Below, piece by piece: positions 16,222 to 25,161 of a stretch of 64,000 bases of DNA. The DNA comes from Exilibacterium tricleocarpae (GTDB taxonomy: Bacteria > Pseudomonadota > Gammaproteobacteria > Pseudomonadales > Cellvibrionaceae), in NCBI RefSeq assembly GCF_007004655.1, contig NZ_ML660109.1:48569-112568 (forward strand), written 5' to 3'. Position 1 is the stretch's first letter, and the number at the start of each line of letters is the position of its first letter. Made by a program: the position numbers and the translations under genes. The notes under the pieces were generated by a model. The model saw only the letters and a program-made list of their open reading frames with translations, was not told the DNA's origin and did not search any database.

Positions 16222-18273
16222 TCAGATTTTGTTGCGAATTAGGTCCCTGATGATAAATCGGGCGGGATGCAGCGCCTGCCGCACCGGGCGGGGCAACGGT
16301 GCCGGCTGTGCGGTAATCAGACCGGCCAGCAGCTCGGCGCTGATCGGCGTATAACACAGGCCGCGCGAACCGTGTCCGAGGTTGACGTAGAGCCCCGGCC
16401 AGTAGCGCCCGGGGGCGGCGATGTCGGCGCGGGCATTGCGGCGCAGGGGCGCATAGAGATCGAGAAAATCCGCCAGCCGCGGCACCGGCCCCACCACCGG
16501 CAGGTAGTCCGGCGTAGCGCAGCGGAAACCGACCCGGCCGGCCAGGGTATGCGGCTCCCGGGCCATCCCGGCGGCGTGTAATGCAGGCGCCACCGCGGCG
16601 AAGTTGTCGAGGTTCCGGCGGTGATCTGCCGGGCGCAGGTCGGCGGTTGCCTCCCTTAAATCAAAGGTAGCGCCCAGGCAGTGCTGGCCGCCGGCGGCCG
16701 GCGCGATATAACCTTTTCCGCACAGCACCGTGGCCAGCGTCTCGGTGCCGGCGGTCGCCGGCAGGTAGCTGACCTGGCCGCGAATGGCCCGCAGCGGCAG
16801 GTAGCGGGTTTGGTCGAACTGGCGTCCGTGGTGGGCGCTGGCGATAACGGCGACCGCGGCGCGTGCCTTTTCATGCCCGCCGCGATCCAGCGCCACCCAG
16901 TGCTCGCCGGATCGTTGCAGGCTCTCCACCCGGCAATCGGTGAGCACGGTTATCTTGGGGTGCGCCGCCAATTGCCGGCACACCGCCGCCGGCTTCAGCC
17001 AGCCGGCGGCGGGAAAGTAGAGGCCGGGACAGTTGAGCAGGGTGCCCGCCAGGGTGCTGGCCGCCTCTGCCGGCAAGCGGCGTAAAAACCGCCGGTACTC
17101 GCCGAATCTGTGGGCCAGGGCCCGGTGCTGATGCTCGACGGTCTCGCTGTAGGCGAGTTGCAGGACACCGCACTGGCGGCCGAGATCGCCGTGGTTTTGC
17201 CAAAGCGGCTGGTAGAAAGCCTGGGCATACAACAGAGCGCTGAGGTTGAACTCGCTGAAAGTCTCGCGGGTGTGCGACAGCTTGGCATAGAGCACGCCCT
17301 GGGGATTGCCGGAAGCGCCGCCGGCAAGGTGCGGATATTGCTCCAGTAATGTCACCTGCCAGCCGCGTCGGGCCAGTGCGCGGGCGCTGTGGCAGCCGGC
17401 CAGGCCGCCGCCGATAACCAGGGCGCTGCGGGCCGCGGCCGCGACCCGGTCGCGGCTGTGGACGACGGGCCAGGCCATGCCCGGGGGGGCTTTGCCGGCG
17501 GCGGCCGGCTGCTCAGGTATCGGCAGCGCCCGCGCCCGGAAGCGGGCGCGCAGCATATCGCGCTTGCGCCCGAAACCGGCGACCTTTTCAATATCGAAAC
17601 CGGCATCCTGCAAACCACGTTTTACCACGCCTGCTGCGGTAAATGTCGCGGCGGTGGTGCCCGGTGCGCTGAGCCTGCCGATGAGGTCGAACAGTGCCGG
17701 CGACCACATCTGCGGGTTTTTTGCCGGTGCAAAACCGTCCAGCAGCCAGGCATCGACCGGTGCCGCAGGCTGTTCAACAGCGCGGTGATCAGCGGCCAGC
17801 AGTTCGGCCAGTCCCGCCGCCGCATCGTCGATGATCAATGTCAGTGTCACGGGGCCAAAGTGGCGGCGGTGAAAGCCGCGGGTCGGCGCCGGCGGATAGG
17901 CGGCCAGCAATTGTTCCGCAAGGGGTTGCAGCGATGGCCAGAGGTGCAGTGCGCGGCTCAGGTCGACGTCGGCGAGGGGGAATTTTTCCACTGAAATAAA
18001 ATGCAGTTGCCACGATGGCGGTGCGGCCTGCTGCCACAGCATCCAGGCTGCGAGGAAGTTCAGGCCGGTGCCGAAGCCGGTCTCGGCGATGGTGAAGCTG
18101 CCGTTTTTCTCGGCCGGCAGGTCGCGCCAGCGCCGGGCCAGGTGGTTGTGGTGCAGGAAGACGTGGCGCGTCTCGGCCAGGCCGTCGGCGCGGGAAAAGT
18201 AGACATCGTCGAAATCGGCGGAGACGGGCTGGCCGGCGGCGTCCCATGTTATCCTGGCGCTGGGGTCGCTCAA
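16222..18273 (-). CDS. mnmC: Bifunctional tRNA wobble-uridine modification enzyme MnmC
   Basis: A fusion of methyltransferase and FAD oxidase. The N-terminal MnmD domain shows 'DFDDVYFSRADGL', 'TGFGTGLNFLAAW' for SAM binding and 'DAWLLDGFAPAKNPQMW'. The C-terminal MnmC1 domain begins 'ALVIGGGLAGCHSARALA', an FAD Rossmann motif, and ends near 'NLGHGSRGLCYTPISAELLA'. It turns cmnm5(s2)U34 into mnm5(s2)U34. I prefer TTG at 18273 (683 residues): a GGAGGA site lies six to seven bases before it and it overlaps the flavodoxin stop as TTGA. GTG at 18303 would lie deep inside the flavodoxin gene. Confidence 0.94.
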   Translation of the reverse strand: MSDPSARITWDAAGQPVSADFDDVYFSRADGLAETRHVFLHHNHLARRWRDLPAEKNGSFTIAETGFGTGLNFLAAWMLWQQAAPPSWQLHFISVEKFPLADVDLSRALHLWPSLQPLAEQLLAAYPPAPTRGFHRRHFGPVTLTLIIDDAAAGLAELLAADHRAVEQPAAPVDAWLLDGFAPAKNPQMWSPALFDLIGRLSAPGTTAATFTAAGVVKRGLQDAGFDIEKVAGFGRKRDMLRARFRARALPIPEQPAAAGKAPPGMAWPVVHSRDRVAAAARSALVIGGGLAGCHSARALARRGWQVTLLEQYPHLAGGASGNPQGVLYAKLSHTRETFSEFNLSALLYAQAFYQPLWQNHGDLGRQCGVLQLAYSETVEHQHRALAHRFGEYRRFLRRLPAEAASTLAGTLLNCPGLYFPAAGWLKPAAVCRQLAAHPKITVLTDCRVESLQRSGEHWVALDRGGHEKARAAVAVIASAHHGRQFDQTRYLPLRAIRGQVSYLPATAGTETLATVLCGKGYIAPAAGGQHCLGATFDLREATADLRPADHRRNLDNFAAVAPALHAAGMAREPHTLAGRVGFRCATPDYLPVVGPVPRLADFLDLYAPLRRNARADIAAPGRYWPGLYVNLGHGSRGLCYTPISAELLAGLITAQPAPLPRPVRQALHPARFIIRDLIRNKI

Positions 18274-18788
18274 CCAAATTCCTCCAGCACTTGCCGGCAC
18301 CACTGCTCGATACGTGTGTCGGTCTTATCGAACTCGTTCTCCTCGTCCAGGGCCAGGCCGACGAACCTGTCGCCGGCTGCCGTCAGCGCTTTTGACGCTT
18401 CGAACTCGAAGCCGGCAACAGGCCAGTAGCCCACCATCTTTGCGCCCCGGTGCTCGATTTTACTGTGCAGATACCCCATCGCGTCGAGAAACCACTCCGG
18501 GTAGCCGATCTGGTCGCCGAGGCCGAACAGGGCGACGCGCCGGCCGCTGAAGTCCACCGTATCGATATCGTCCCAGATATCCTCCCAGTCTTCCTGCAGT
18601 TCGCCGTAGTCCCAGGTGGGAATGCCGAAGATCAGGCGCTCGTAAAACGCCGCGCTGATAATGGGTTCGTCGGCGATGTTGAAAAGGTCGACTTTATCGG
18701 CGCCGATACAGCGCTGGATTTTTTCCGCCGCCATTTCGGTATAACAGGTCGAGCTGCCGTAAAACAGCCCGATGGGTGCTCGCGTCAT
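18270..18788 (-). CDS. fldB: Flavodoxin (FldB type)
   Basis: A 172-residue long-chain flavodoxin. 'IGLFYGSSTCYTEMAA' is the FMN phosphate loop, 'GIPTWDYGELQEDWE' the first isoalloxazine loop and 'ALFGLGDQIGYPEWF' the second with the long-chain insertion following. The Thr-Cys-Tyr-Thr variant of the P loop and length are of the FldB type. It is a low-potential electron carrier. It sits between trmL (3 bp gap) and mnmC (overlap) in one operon. Confidence 0.92.
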   Translation of the reverse strand: MTRAPIGLFYGSSTCYTEMAAEKIQRCIGADKVDLFNIADEPIISAAFYERLIFGIPTWDYGELQEDWEDIWDDIDTVDFSGRRVALFGLGDQIGYPEWFLDAMGYLHSKIEHRGAKMVGYWPVAGFEFEASKALTAAGDRFVGLALDEENEFDKTDTRIEQWCRQVLEEFG

Positions 18789-18791
18789 GTT

Positions 18792-19256
18792 TTATACGGC
18801 TCCGTCGAATTGCAGTTGCCGCCAGGCCTCGTAGACGATCACGGCGGCGGCGTTGGAAAGATTCATGCTGCGGCTGTGCGGCTGCATAGGGATGCGCAGC
18901 ACCTGCGGCGGCGGCAGTTGTTGGCGGATGGCGGCGGGCAGGCCACGGGTTTCCGGACCGAACACCAGGTAATCACCGGGGCGGAAATCGACGTCGGTAT
19001 AGTGGCGGGTGCCTTTGGTGCTGATAGCGTAGACCGTTCCCGGGCCCTGCTGGTCGAGAAACGCCTGCCAGCTTTTGTGCAGGCGGATATCTTTCCATTC
19101 ACCGTAGTCGAGGCCGGCGCGGCGCAGGCGTTTATCGTCCAGAACGAAGCCCAGGGGCTCGATCAGGTGCAGGTCACAGCCGGTGTTGGCGGCCAGGCGG
19201 ATAATATTGCCGGTGTTTGGGGGGATTTCCGGTTGAAAAAGTACAACGTTTATCAT
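18792..19256 (-). CDS. trmL: tRNA (cytidine/uridine-34-2'-O)-methyltransferase TrmL
   Basis: A 154-residue SPOUT methyltransferase. '[20 protein letters not shown]' opens the family; 'FGPETRGLP' and '[19 protein letters not shown]' form the trefoil knot that binds SAM. TrmL methylates the 2'-O of C34/U34 in tRNA-Leu isoacceptors. It leads the operon trmL-flavodoxin-mnmC, so two wobble modification genes are cotranscribed. Confidence 0.95.
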   Translation of the reverse strand: MINVVLFQPEIPPNTGNIIRLAANTGCDLHLIEPLGFVLDDKRLRRAGLDYGEWKDIRLHKSWQAFLDQQGPGTVYAISTKGTRHYTDVDFRPGDYLVFGPETRGLPAAIRQQLPPPQVLRIPMQPHSRSMNLSNAAAVIVYEAWRQLQFDGAV

Positions 19257-19654
19257 TCCAGGGTCTGAACGTGTGGTCTGCGAGTGTTAAAAGGTTAGCG
19301 ATTCCTGCCGGGATACTAAATACAGGTATTGCCTCGCGGTGTCTACCGGTAAGTGTGCGGTTTTAAAGCGTTTGTTGATTGAACAGTGAGGATGTTCGCC
19401 TGAGGATATGTCATTGCAGCAGTGGGTAACAGGCGCGCGATAGCCATATGAGTCGTGGGGAAATTCGGCTAGCAGAGACCGGGGCCTGCCTTGCCATGGA
19501 TTACTCTGGCTAGGGGCTGCTTCTGTCTTGCCCACAAATTCAGGGGGCAGTTCCGGACTACGGCCCCGAGGTTACAGCCGTTGGCGGTGGCGGGCAGCAG
19601 GTCTTGCAGTCCGCCGCCACCGGGTGCACCCTTGTGGTGGCGAGGGAGAAGACT
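19257..19654. other. Divergent intergenic spacer
   Basis: This 398-bp region separates the leftward trmL operon from the rightward VIT-family gene, so it should hold both promoters. I see no clear operator. The 19580-19654 part is GC-rich and can be read as coding, but the family start is at 19655. Confidence 0.5.
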
Positions 19655-20404
19655 ATGCCGACATCGACACCAATCCGGGATCACAGCCCGGAGGCTATCT
19701 CCGAGCGCCTGGCGCTGGGACCGAATCCGAGTTACCTGAAAGATTTCGTCTACGGTGCTATCGACGGCGCTATCACCACATTTGCGGTGGTATCCGGGGT
19801 CGCGGGGGCGGGTCTGGCCGCGGCAGTGATTATCATTCTCGGCCTCGCCAACCTGCTGGCGGACGGTTTCAGCATGGCGGTGAGTAACTACCTTGCCACC
19901 CGGGCCGAGGGGCAGTTGCGGGACAAGACCCGCGCCGAGGAGCACTGGGAAATCAGCCACCACCCGGAGGGGGAGCGGGAGGAGATTCGCCAAATCTTTG
20001 CCCGCAAGGGGTTCAGTGGCCGGCAGTTGGAGGAGGCGGTGACGATTATCACCGCCGACCGCGAGCGCTGGGTCGACACGATGTTGCAGGAGGAGCACGG
20101 CCTCAGCCTGCAACCGCAAGCCGCGCTGCGGGCGGCAGTCACCACCTTTGTGGCCTTTTTCAGCATCGGTGCCCTGCCGCTGCTGACATTCCTGGTCAAC
20201 TGGCGGGTGCCCGGGACCTTTGCCCATCCCTTTTTCTGGAGCGCGGGGTTGACCGGGATTGCCTTTTTCTGTGTCGGCGCTCTGAAAGGCCGCTTTGTCA
20301 ATCACCCCTGGTATCGCTCAGGGCTGGAGACTGCAGTTGTCGGCGGCATTGCCGCCGCACTGGCCTACGGGGTTGGGCTGTTGCTGCGCGATCTGGTGGC
20401 CTAG
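19655..20404 (+). CDS. VIT1/CCC1-family metal transporter
   Basis: A 249-residue membrane protein of the vacuolar iron transporter type. 'LKDFVYGAIDGAITTFAVVS' begins the first span with the conserved Asp and Gly residues. A cytosolic, Glu-rich metal domain ('EREEIRQIFARKGFSGRQ', 'ERWVDTMLQEEHGL') separates two N-terminal from three C-terminal spans. Such proteins move Fe2+ or Mn2+ out of the cytosol. ATG at 19655 with GAGGGA upstream fits the family start; TTG at 19604 would add an unlikely leader. Confidence 0.9.
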   Translation: MPTSTPIRDHSPEAISERLALGPNPSYLKDFVYGAIDGAITTFAVVSGVAGAGLAAAVIIILGLANLLADGFSMAVSNYLATRAEGQLRDKTRAEEHWEISHHPEGEREEIRQIFARKGFSGRQLEEAVTIITADRERWVDTMLQEEHGLSLQPQAALRAAVTTFVAFFSIGALPLLTFLVNWRVPGTFAHPFFWSAGLTGIAFFCVGALKGRFVNHPWYRSGLETAVVGGIAAALAYGVGLLLRDLVA

Positions 20405-20429
20405 CTTGGCGACCGACCGCTAACCGCCG

Positions 20430-20987
20430 CTAGTTGTGCTCCCGGCTTGGCTCCTGCGCGTGTTGCGGTTCCTCCAGGGCAATATCGATCGCCAACTCGT
20501 CGGCGATGGTGTCCAGTTGTTCGGTGAGATCGTCGATATCGACGCTGGTGGGCACCTGCAGGCTGCCGGTGGCGGAAAACAGCGGCTCGCCGGACCAGGG
20601 CATACTGGAGTACTCCGTACTCAGGTGCTCCATATTGATCTGGCGACTGCTCAGCGCCTGGGCGATTTCGCGCACGATTCCCGGCCGGTCGTTGCCCAGC
20701 GCAGTGAAGGTATAGTGCCGGCACGGCGGCCGGCCGGCGCTGGTACCGGCAGGTTCGGCGACCACTTTAATAGACTGTGTCTGCAAATCATCGAGTGCCC
20801 GACGCAACTGCGCCACGTTTTCCTCGCTGGCGCTGACGCGCAGGATGCCGGCAAACTTACCGGCCAGGTGGGACAGTTGGCTCTCCGACCAGTTGCCGCC
20901 GTGGGCGGCGATGGTTTGGGCCAGGGTCTCGACAACGCCGGGCTTGTCGTCACTGATTACGGTTAACACCAAATCTTTCGTCATCAT
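20430..20987 (-). CDS. GcvR-like protein with two ACT domains
   Basis: A 185-residue protein starting at ATG 20987 or the adjacent ATG 20984. Two ACT domains are visible: 'LVLTVISDDKPGVVETLAQT' and 'YTFTALGNDRPGIVREIAQA'. This layout matches GcvR, the glycine cleavage system regulatory protein, which in E. coli holds GcvA in its repressing form. No gcv genes are in the window, so its true target is not shown. It is convergent with the VIT-family gene. Confidence 0.85.
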   Translation of the reverse strand: MMTKDLVLTVISDDKPGVVETLAQTIAAHGGNWSESQLSHLAGKFAGILRVSASEENVAQLRRALDDLQTQSIKVVAEPAGTSAGRPPCRHYTFTALGNDRPGIVREIAQALSSRQINMEHLSTEYSSMPWSGEPLFSATGSLQVPTSVDIDDLTEQLDTIADELAIDIALEEPQHAQEPSREHN

Positions 20988-21113
20988 GTGGGAATCCAGT
21001 AGCAGCCGCTTTTCATCGCAGTATATAGACTCACTGCACACCTCACTACCGGCGCCGCCCGTTATTCTTTACAATCGGAACCTGTTAGTGGCGGGTGGGT
21101 CAAACATGCAGGC

Positions 21114-21178
21114 TTATTTTGGAGCATGGGGTTATTTTGGAGCATGGGGTTATTTTGGAGCATGGGGTTATTTTGGAG
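21114..21178 (+). repeat. Tandem 18-bp repeat carrying GGAG and ATG
   Basis: The unit TTATTTTGGAGCATGGGG is present three times perfectly (21114-21131, 21132-21149, 21150-21167) and a fourth time in part (TTATTTTGGAG) directly before the methyltransferase start at 21192. Each full copy holds a Shine-Dalgarno-like GGAG and an ATG. Because 18 is a multiple of three, every ATG is in frame with the gene. Confidence 0.95.
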
Positions 21179-21191
21179 AGGGGAACTGGCA

Positions 21192-22019
21192 ATGAAAAGT
21201 GTATCTTTTGTCGTCGTGCTGGCGCTGTTGTGCTGGGCGTCGGCGCTGCGGGCCGAGGTCGAGGTCACCAACTATAAGTCAGCGGTCGAGGGCGAGCATC
21301 GCACCGCGGCTTACGCCCAGCGTGACGAGTACCGCAATCCCGCTGCCACCTTAGCGTTTTTCGGTGTGGCCCCGGATATGAGTGTGGTGGAGATATGGCC
21401 GGGCGGCGGCTGGTACTCGGAGATTCTGGCGCCTCTGCTGCGTGAAAACGGCACCTTCTATGCGGCCCATTTCCCGGTCGAGACCGAGGTCGGCTATTTT
21501 CAGCGGGTGCGCAAAAACTACGCGCAGAAGCTGGCCGCTGCGCCGGCCCTTTACGACAAAGTGGTGGTGACGGAGTTTCATCCGCCGAGTGGGGTCAGTG
21601 CTGGACCGGCGGGCAAGGTCGACAGGGTGCTGACCTTTCGCAACGTACATAATTGGATGAAGGCGGGCTATGATCAGCGTGCTTTCGACGAGTTTTTTGC
21701 GTTGCTCAAGCCCGGCGGAGTACTCGGTGTCGTGGAGCATCGCGCCCGCCCCGGTACCGACAAAGCCGCGATGGGTGCCAGCGGCTACGTTACCGAAGCT
21801 TATGTGATTGCCCGGGCGGAGGCGGCCGGCTTTGTGTTGGAGGCCAAAAGTGAAGTCAATGCCAACCCCCGCGACAGCGCCCAGCACCCCCAGGGTGTGT
21901 GGACGCTGCCGCCCTCCCTGCGCCTGGGGGAGACCGATCGCGACAAGTATCTGGCGATCGGCGAGAGTGATCGCATGACGCTCAAGTTTCGCAGACCGGC
22001 GGACGTCGATAGCCGATGA
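21192..22019 (+). CDS. Exported class I SAM-dependent methyltransferase-like protein
   Basis: A 275-residue protein from ATG 21192, where the signal peptide 'MKSVSFVVVLALLCWASALRA' begins. The mature part has a methyltransferase fold: 'MSVVEIWPGGGWYSEILAPL' is motif I with the Gly triplet, 'VDRVLTFRNVHNWM' motif IV and 'LLKPGGVLGVVEH' motif V. SAM is cytosolic, so an exported member may bind something else or have lost activity. Upstream in-frame ATG codons at 21126, 21144 and 21162 come from the 18-bp repeat and would add a hydrophobic leader of up to 22 residues before the signal peptide. Confidence 0.85.
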   Translation: MKSVSFVVVLALLCWASALRAEVEVTNYKSAVEGEHRTAAYAQRDEYRNPAATLAFFGVAPDMSVVEIWPGGGWYSEILAPLLRENGTFYAAHFPVETEVGYFQRVRKNYAQKLAAAPALYDKVVVTEFHPPSGVSAGPAGKVDRVLTFRNVHNWMKAGYDQRAFDEFFALLKPGGVLGVVEHRARPGTDKAAMGASGYVTEAYVIARAEAAGFVLEAKSEVNANPRDSAQHPQGVWTLPPSLRLGETDRDKYLAIGESDRMTLKFRRPADVDSR

Positions 22020-22255
22020 TAAGATGATAAATAGTTACTGGCGCTAATCGCACTTGCTTGAGGCGCCTGCTTTATGGCGGTACTTATTAGGTTAGGATTT
22101 GCACCAATTTGTCAGCTTTCACTCTATTTCTGCCGATCTTGACTAAGAATACCGAGGCAGACGGTCAATTGGCGCTTCTTCGCTTAAGCACCGCCATAGG
22201 GAAGACGCGTGAAGTGAGTGCTACCGGTTACCGACTCTCGAATTGAGAAACCGCC

Positions 22256-22501
22256 ATGATAGTCCCCCACGAGCAGATATCCCCCGCAGCTCTGCGCGGC
22301 TTAATCGAAGAATTTATTACCCGCGAGGGCACCGATTACGGCAGCGAGGAGATGACACTGGCCGCCAAGGTCGAACAGGTAGCGAGTCAGTTGGCGTCGG
22401 GTGAAGTCGTGGTTGTTTACGATGCGGCCAGCGAGACCGTCAACCTGATGCCGCGTCGCGACTGGGAAGCGGGGGACTGGGCACAGGTTACAGACAGCTA
22501 G
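22256..22501 (+). CDS. yheU: YheU family protein (UPF0270)
   Basis: An 81-residue protein with all YheU blocks: 'IVPHEQISPAALRGLIEEFI', 'REGTDYGSEEMTL' and 'ETVNLMPRRDW'. The function is unknown; it is common in gammaproteobacteria. It stands alone between the methyltransferase gene and a convergent hybrid kinase gene. Confidence 0.92.
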   Translation: MIVPHEQISPAALRGLIEEFITREGTDYGSEEMTLAAKVEQVASQLASGEVVVVYDAASETVNLMPRRDWEAGDWAQVTDS

Positions 22502-22614
22502 TGCTTTGACAGGAAACTATTTTCACTTCGGTTGCACTGAGGTCCCGGATCGAGACCGTGTCAGCTAAGGACACCAAAACCCGTTTTGGGTGAAAATCTT
22601 TATCTTTCAAAGCC

Positions 22615-25047
22615 TTAGTTGTTGGCCGTCAATTTGTTCTCCGTGACTGTCAGTCTGGCAATGGATGCCAGCAGTTCGTCGACGTCCAGGGGTTTGGACA
22701 CCACATCGTCGATACCCGCCTCGATATACTCCCGGCGCTGTTGCACATTGGCATTGGCGGTGAGGGCGATCACGGGAATACCGGCTTTCACCGGGTCTTT
22801 GAACTGGCGGATATGCTGGGTGGCGAGCACACCGTCCATATCCGGCATATGGATGTCCATCAACACGATATCAAAGCTGTGGCGCTGCAGTTTTTCCAGC
22901 GCCTGCCGGGCGCTTTCGGCCAGGGTGACCTTATGGCCTTCGTGCTCCAACAAACCGGCTGCCGCCACCCGGTTCAGTTCGATATCGTCCACCAGCAGCA
23001 CGCGCAGCGAGCGGGCGGTTATGGCGCCGGCTTGCCGGTCGGCTTTGGTCTCGATAACCGGCTCGAGGCTGTAGGGTAATTGCAGCGTAAAGTGAAAATT
23101 GCTGCCGACCCCCACCTCGCTGTCGAGCGCCAGTTCGCCGCCCATCAACTCCACCAGTCGCCGGCAGATGCTCAACCCCAGTCCGGTGCCGCCGAAACGG
23201 CGGGTAATGGAAGCGTCGGCCTGGGTAAACATATCGAAGACCTTGGCCTGGTCCTCCTTATCGATGCCGATGCCGGAATCCTCGACCTCAAAGCGAATGG
23301 TCACCGTGGTCCCGGTGCGATGAATTTCTTTTGCGTACAGATTGACCACGCCGCGGTTGGTGAACTTGATCCCATTGCCGATCAGGTTGAGCAGTACCTG
23401 GCGCAGGCGATTGGGGTCGCCAATGACCTGGGGCGGCAACTGCTTTTCGATTTTGCTCGACAGGATCAGGCCCTTCTCGGAGGCGCGCGCCGACATCAGG
23501 ATCACGATACTTTCGAGCACTGAGCGCGGGTCGAAGGCGATCGCCTCCAACTCGATATTCCTGGCTTCCAGTTTTGAGTAGTCGAGCAGGCTGTTGAGCA
23601 TCGACATCAGGGCGTTGCCGGAGTAGTCCAGCGCTTTTACGTAACTGCGCTGGCGCTCGCTCAAATCACTCCTGGCGATCAGTTTGATCATTGACAGGAG
23701 GCCGTTCAACGGCGTGCGGATTTCGTGGCTCATCAGCGCCAGGAAGCCGGACTTGAGCCGATTGGCCTCCTCGGCAACCCGTTTTTCGTCGCGCAGTTGG
23801 TTGATGCGATCGGCCAGGGCCATAGACAGCAGCACCATTTCTCCGGCACTCATGGCGGTGAAATGGTGGGGCACCGGATCGTTGTACGGCATTACCCCGA
23901 AAATGGCCAGTCCGGTCTGGAAGGTGCCCACTGCCACCAGCGCCTGGCCGCCGATAAGAAAGCGCGCTGCACGGTAGCCCTTGATGATACAGACGGTAGA
24001 GACAATGAGCATCATCAGCGTGCCGGGCAGCAGGATAAACCAGAAGGCCAGGAAGATGTAGGCGGGGTGGAAGAAGAAGGCGCCCACGGCAATGGCGATA
24101 AGATACACGCCGCAGGCCCAGAACGCATAATAGAACCCTTTGGAAATACTGCGTATATTGAGAAAACTGTTGACAAACAGCAGCGTAAAAATGAGGACGC
24201 CTATCTGCGAAAAGGTGGTGATGTAACGGTAGGGGTCCGACCAGCCGAACTGAGACCACAACAGCCCGTAGTAACTGGCCCAGGTCAGGGCCATCAGGCC
24301 CGCCACCCAGGTGTACCAGAAGTAGGTAATATCGCGGGTTACGAGAAAAATAAACAGGTTGTATACGGCCATGCCGAGCATGAGTCCGAGCAGTGCGACG
24401 ACGAAAATCTGGTAGTCGAAGCGCTGGTCGAGGTTGTAGGCCGCCTCTTCGAGATAGATGTAGATGCCGCCTTCGTAGAGATAGGAGTCCAGTCGAATCA
24501 GCAACACGGTGGTCTCGTTGGGCGGCAGGTGCACGGCGATGGTGTAACCGAGACCGGCAATCTCACGCTCTTGTGGCGAACTTTGCATGCCGGCGCGGGC
24601 AACCTTGGGTTGTGCGTTTCTGTTCGTTTCCCGGGTCGTTGTTCGGGCTGCAGCCTCGGGCAGCGCCAACACTTCGATCAAGTCGGTGCGACCGTGTTGG
24701 AAGTTGAGCCGCCAGTCTGCCCGCGGATGCCGGTTGTCGACCTCGAGCACCAGCCAGTAGGTGCCGCCCATGGCGGTGATGGTGCTGTGCGGTTGCTGCA
24801 GCAGCTCGCGATAATTGCGCTCGCCGCTGACAAAATCCTCCATCCGCCATTGATGGTTGGGGTCGTGCACGACATGGGCGTTGGTGAAGTTGCTGTAAAC
24901 GGTGTATTCGGGTTCTTCCGGGTACAGGGTCAGTTGGGCGTCGCCGGCGTGGGCGCCACTCGCCCAGCAGCACAACGCGCCCAGCCAGATGCACAGCCGC
25001 AGCCAGTGTCGGCCGGTTCCACCCATGTTAAATGTTCTGTATTGCAC
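22615..25047 (-). CDS. Hybrid histidine kinase with 7TMR-DISM sensor and receiver domain
   Basis: An 810-residue protein (ATG at 25026 would give 803). After a signal peptide ending 'CCWASGAHA' comes a periplasmic 7TMR-DISMED2-type domain (about 35-190), seven membrane spans (about 205-400), a phosphoacceptor helix with 'MSHEIRTPLNG', an ATPase domain ('NLIGNGIKF', 'VEDSGIGI', 'GTGLGLSI') and a C-terminal receiver domain with Asp731 in 'MDIHMPDMDG' and Lys in 'SKPLD'. DISM sensors often bind carbohydrates or related ligands. The output partner is not adjacent. It is divergent from the hydrolase gene at 25162. Confidence 0.93.
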   Translation of the reverse strand: MQYRTFNMGGTGRHWLRLCIWLGALCCWASGAHAGDAQLTLYPEEPEYTVYSNFTNAHVVHDPNHQWRMEDFVSGERNYRELLQQPHSTITAMGGTYWLVLEVDNRHPRADWRLNFQHGRTDLIEVLALPEAAARTTTRETNRNAQPKVARAGMQSSPQEREIAGLGYTIAVHLPPNETTVLLIRLDSYLYEGGIYIYLEEAAYNLDQRFDYQIFVVALLGLMLGMAVYNLFIFLVTRDITYFWYTWVAGLMALTWASYYGLLWSQFGWSDPYRYITTFSQIGVLIFTLLFVNSFLNIRSISKGFYYAFWACGVYLIAIAVGAFFFHPAYIFLAFWFILLPGTLMMLIVSTVCIIKGYRAARFLIGGQALVAVGTFQTGLAIFGVMPYNDPVPHHFTAMSAGEMVLLSMALADRINQLRDEKRVAEEANRLKSGFLALMSHEIRTPLNGLLSMIKLIARSDLSERQRSYVKALDYSGNALMSMLNSLLDYSKLEARNIELEAIAFDPRSVLESIVILMSARASEKGLILSSKIEKQLPPQVIGDPNRLRQVLLNLIGNGIKFTNRGVVNLYAKEIHRTGTTVTIRFEVEDSGIGIDKEDQAKVFDMFTQADASITRRFGGTGLGLSICRRLVELMGGELALDSEVGVGSNFHFTLQLPYSLEPVIETKADRQAGAITARSLRVLLVDDIELNRVAAAGLLEHEGHKVTLAESARQALEKLQRHSFDIVLMDIHMPDMDGVLATQHIRQFKDPVKAGIPVIALTANANVQQRREYIEAGIDDVVSKPLDVDELLASIARLTVTENKLTANN

Positions 25048-25161
25048 TATACTTCAGCGTCGATTAAATTCAGCGTCAATTTATTATCTCTCGAGAGCTT
25101 GCTCCAGCACCTGCGTGCCTAATAAAGCAGAAATAGAACAGTTGGTAAAGCGAATTACGTC

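Noticed and set aside
21126..21191. Upstream ATG as the main start of the exported methyltransferase
   Set aside because: It would put repeat-encoded residues before a good signal peptide; ATG at 21192 is more likely, though the others may be used.
23725..25122. A 465-codon rightward frame opposite the hybrid kinase
   Set aside because: Composition effect; His/Gly-rich translation with no domain, while the leftward kinase is complete.
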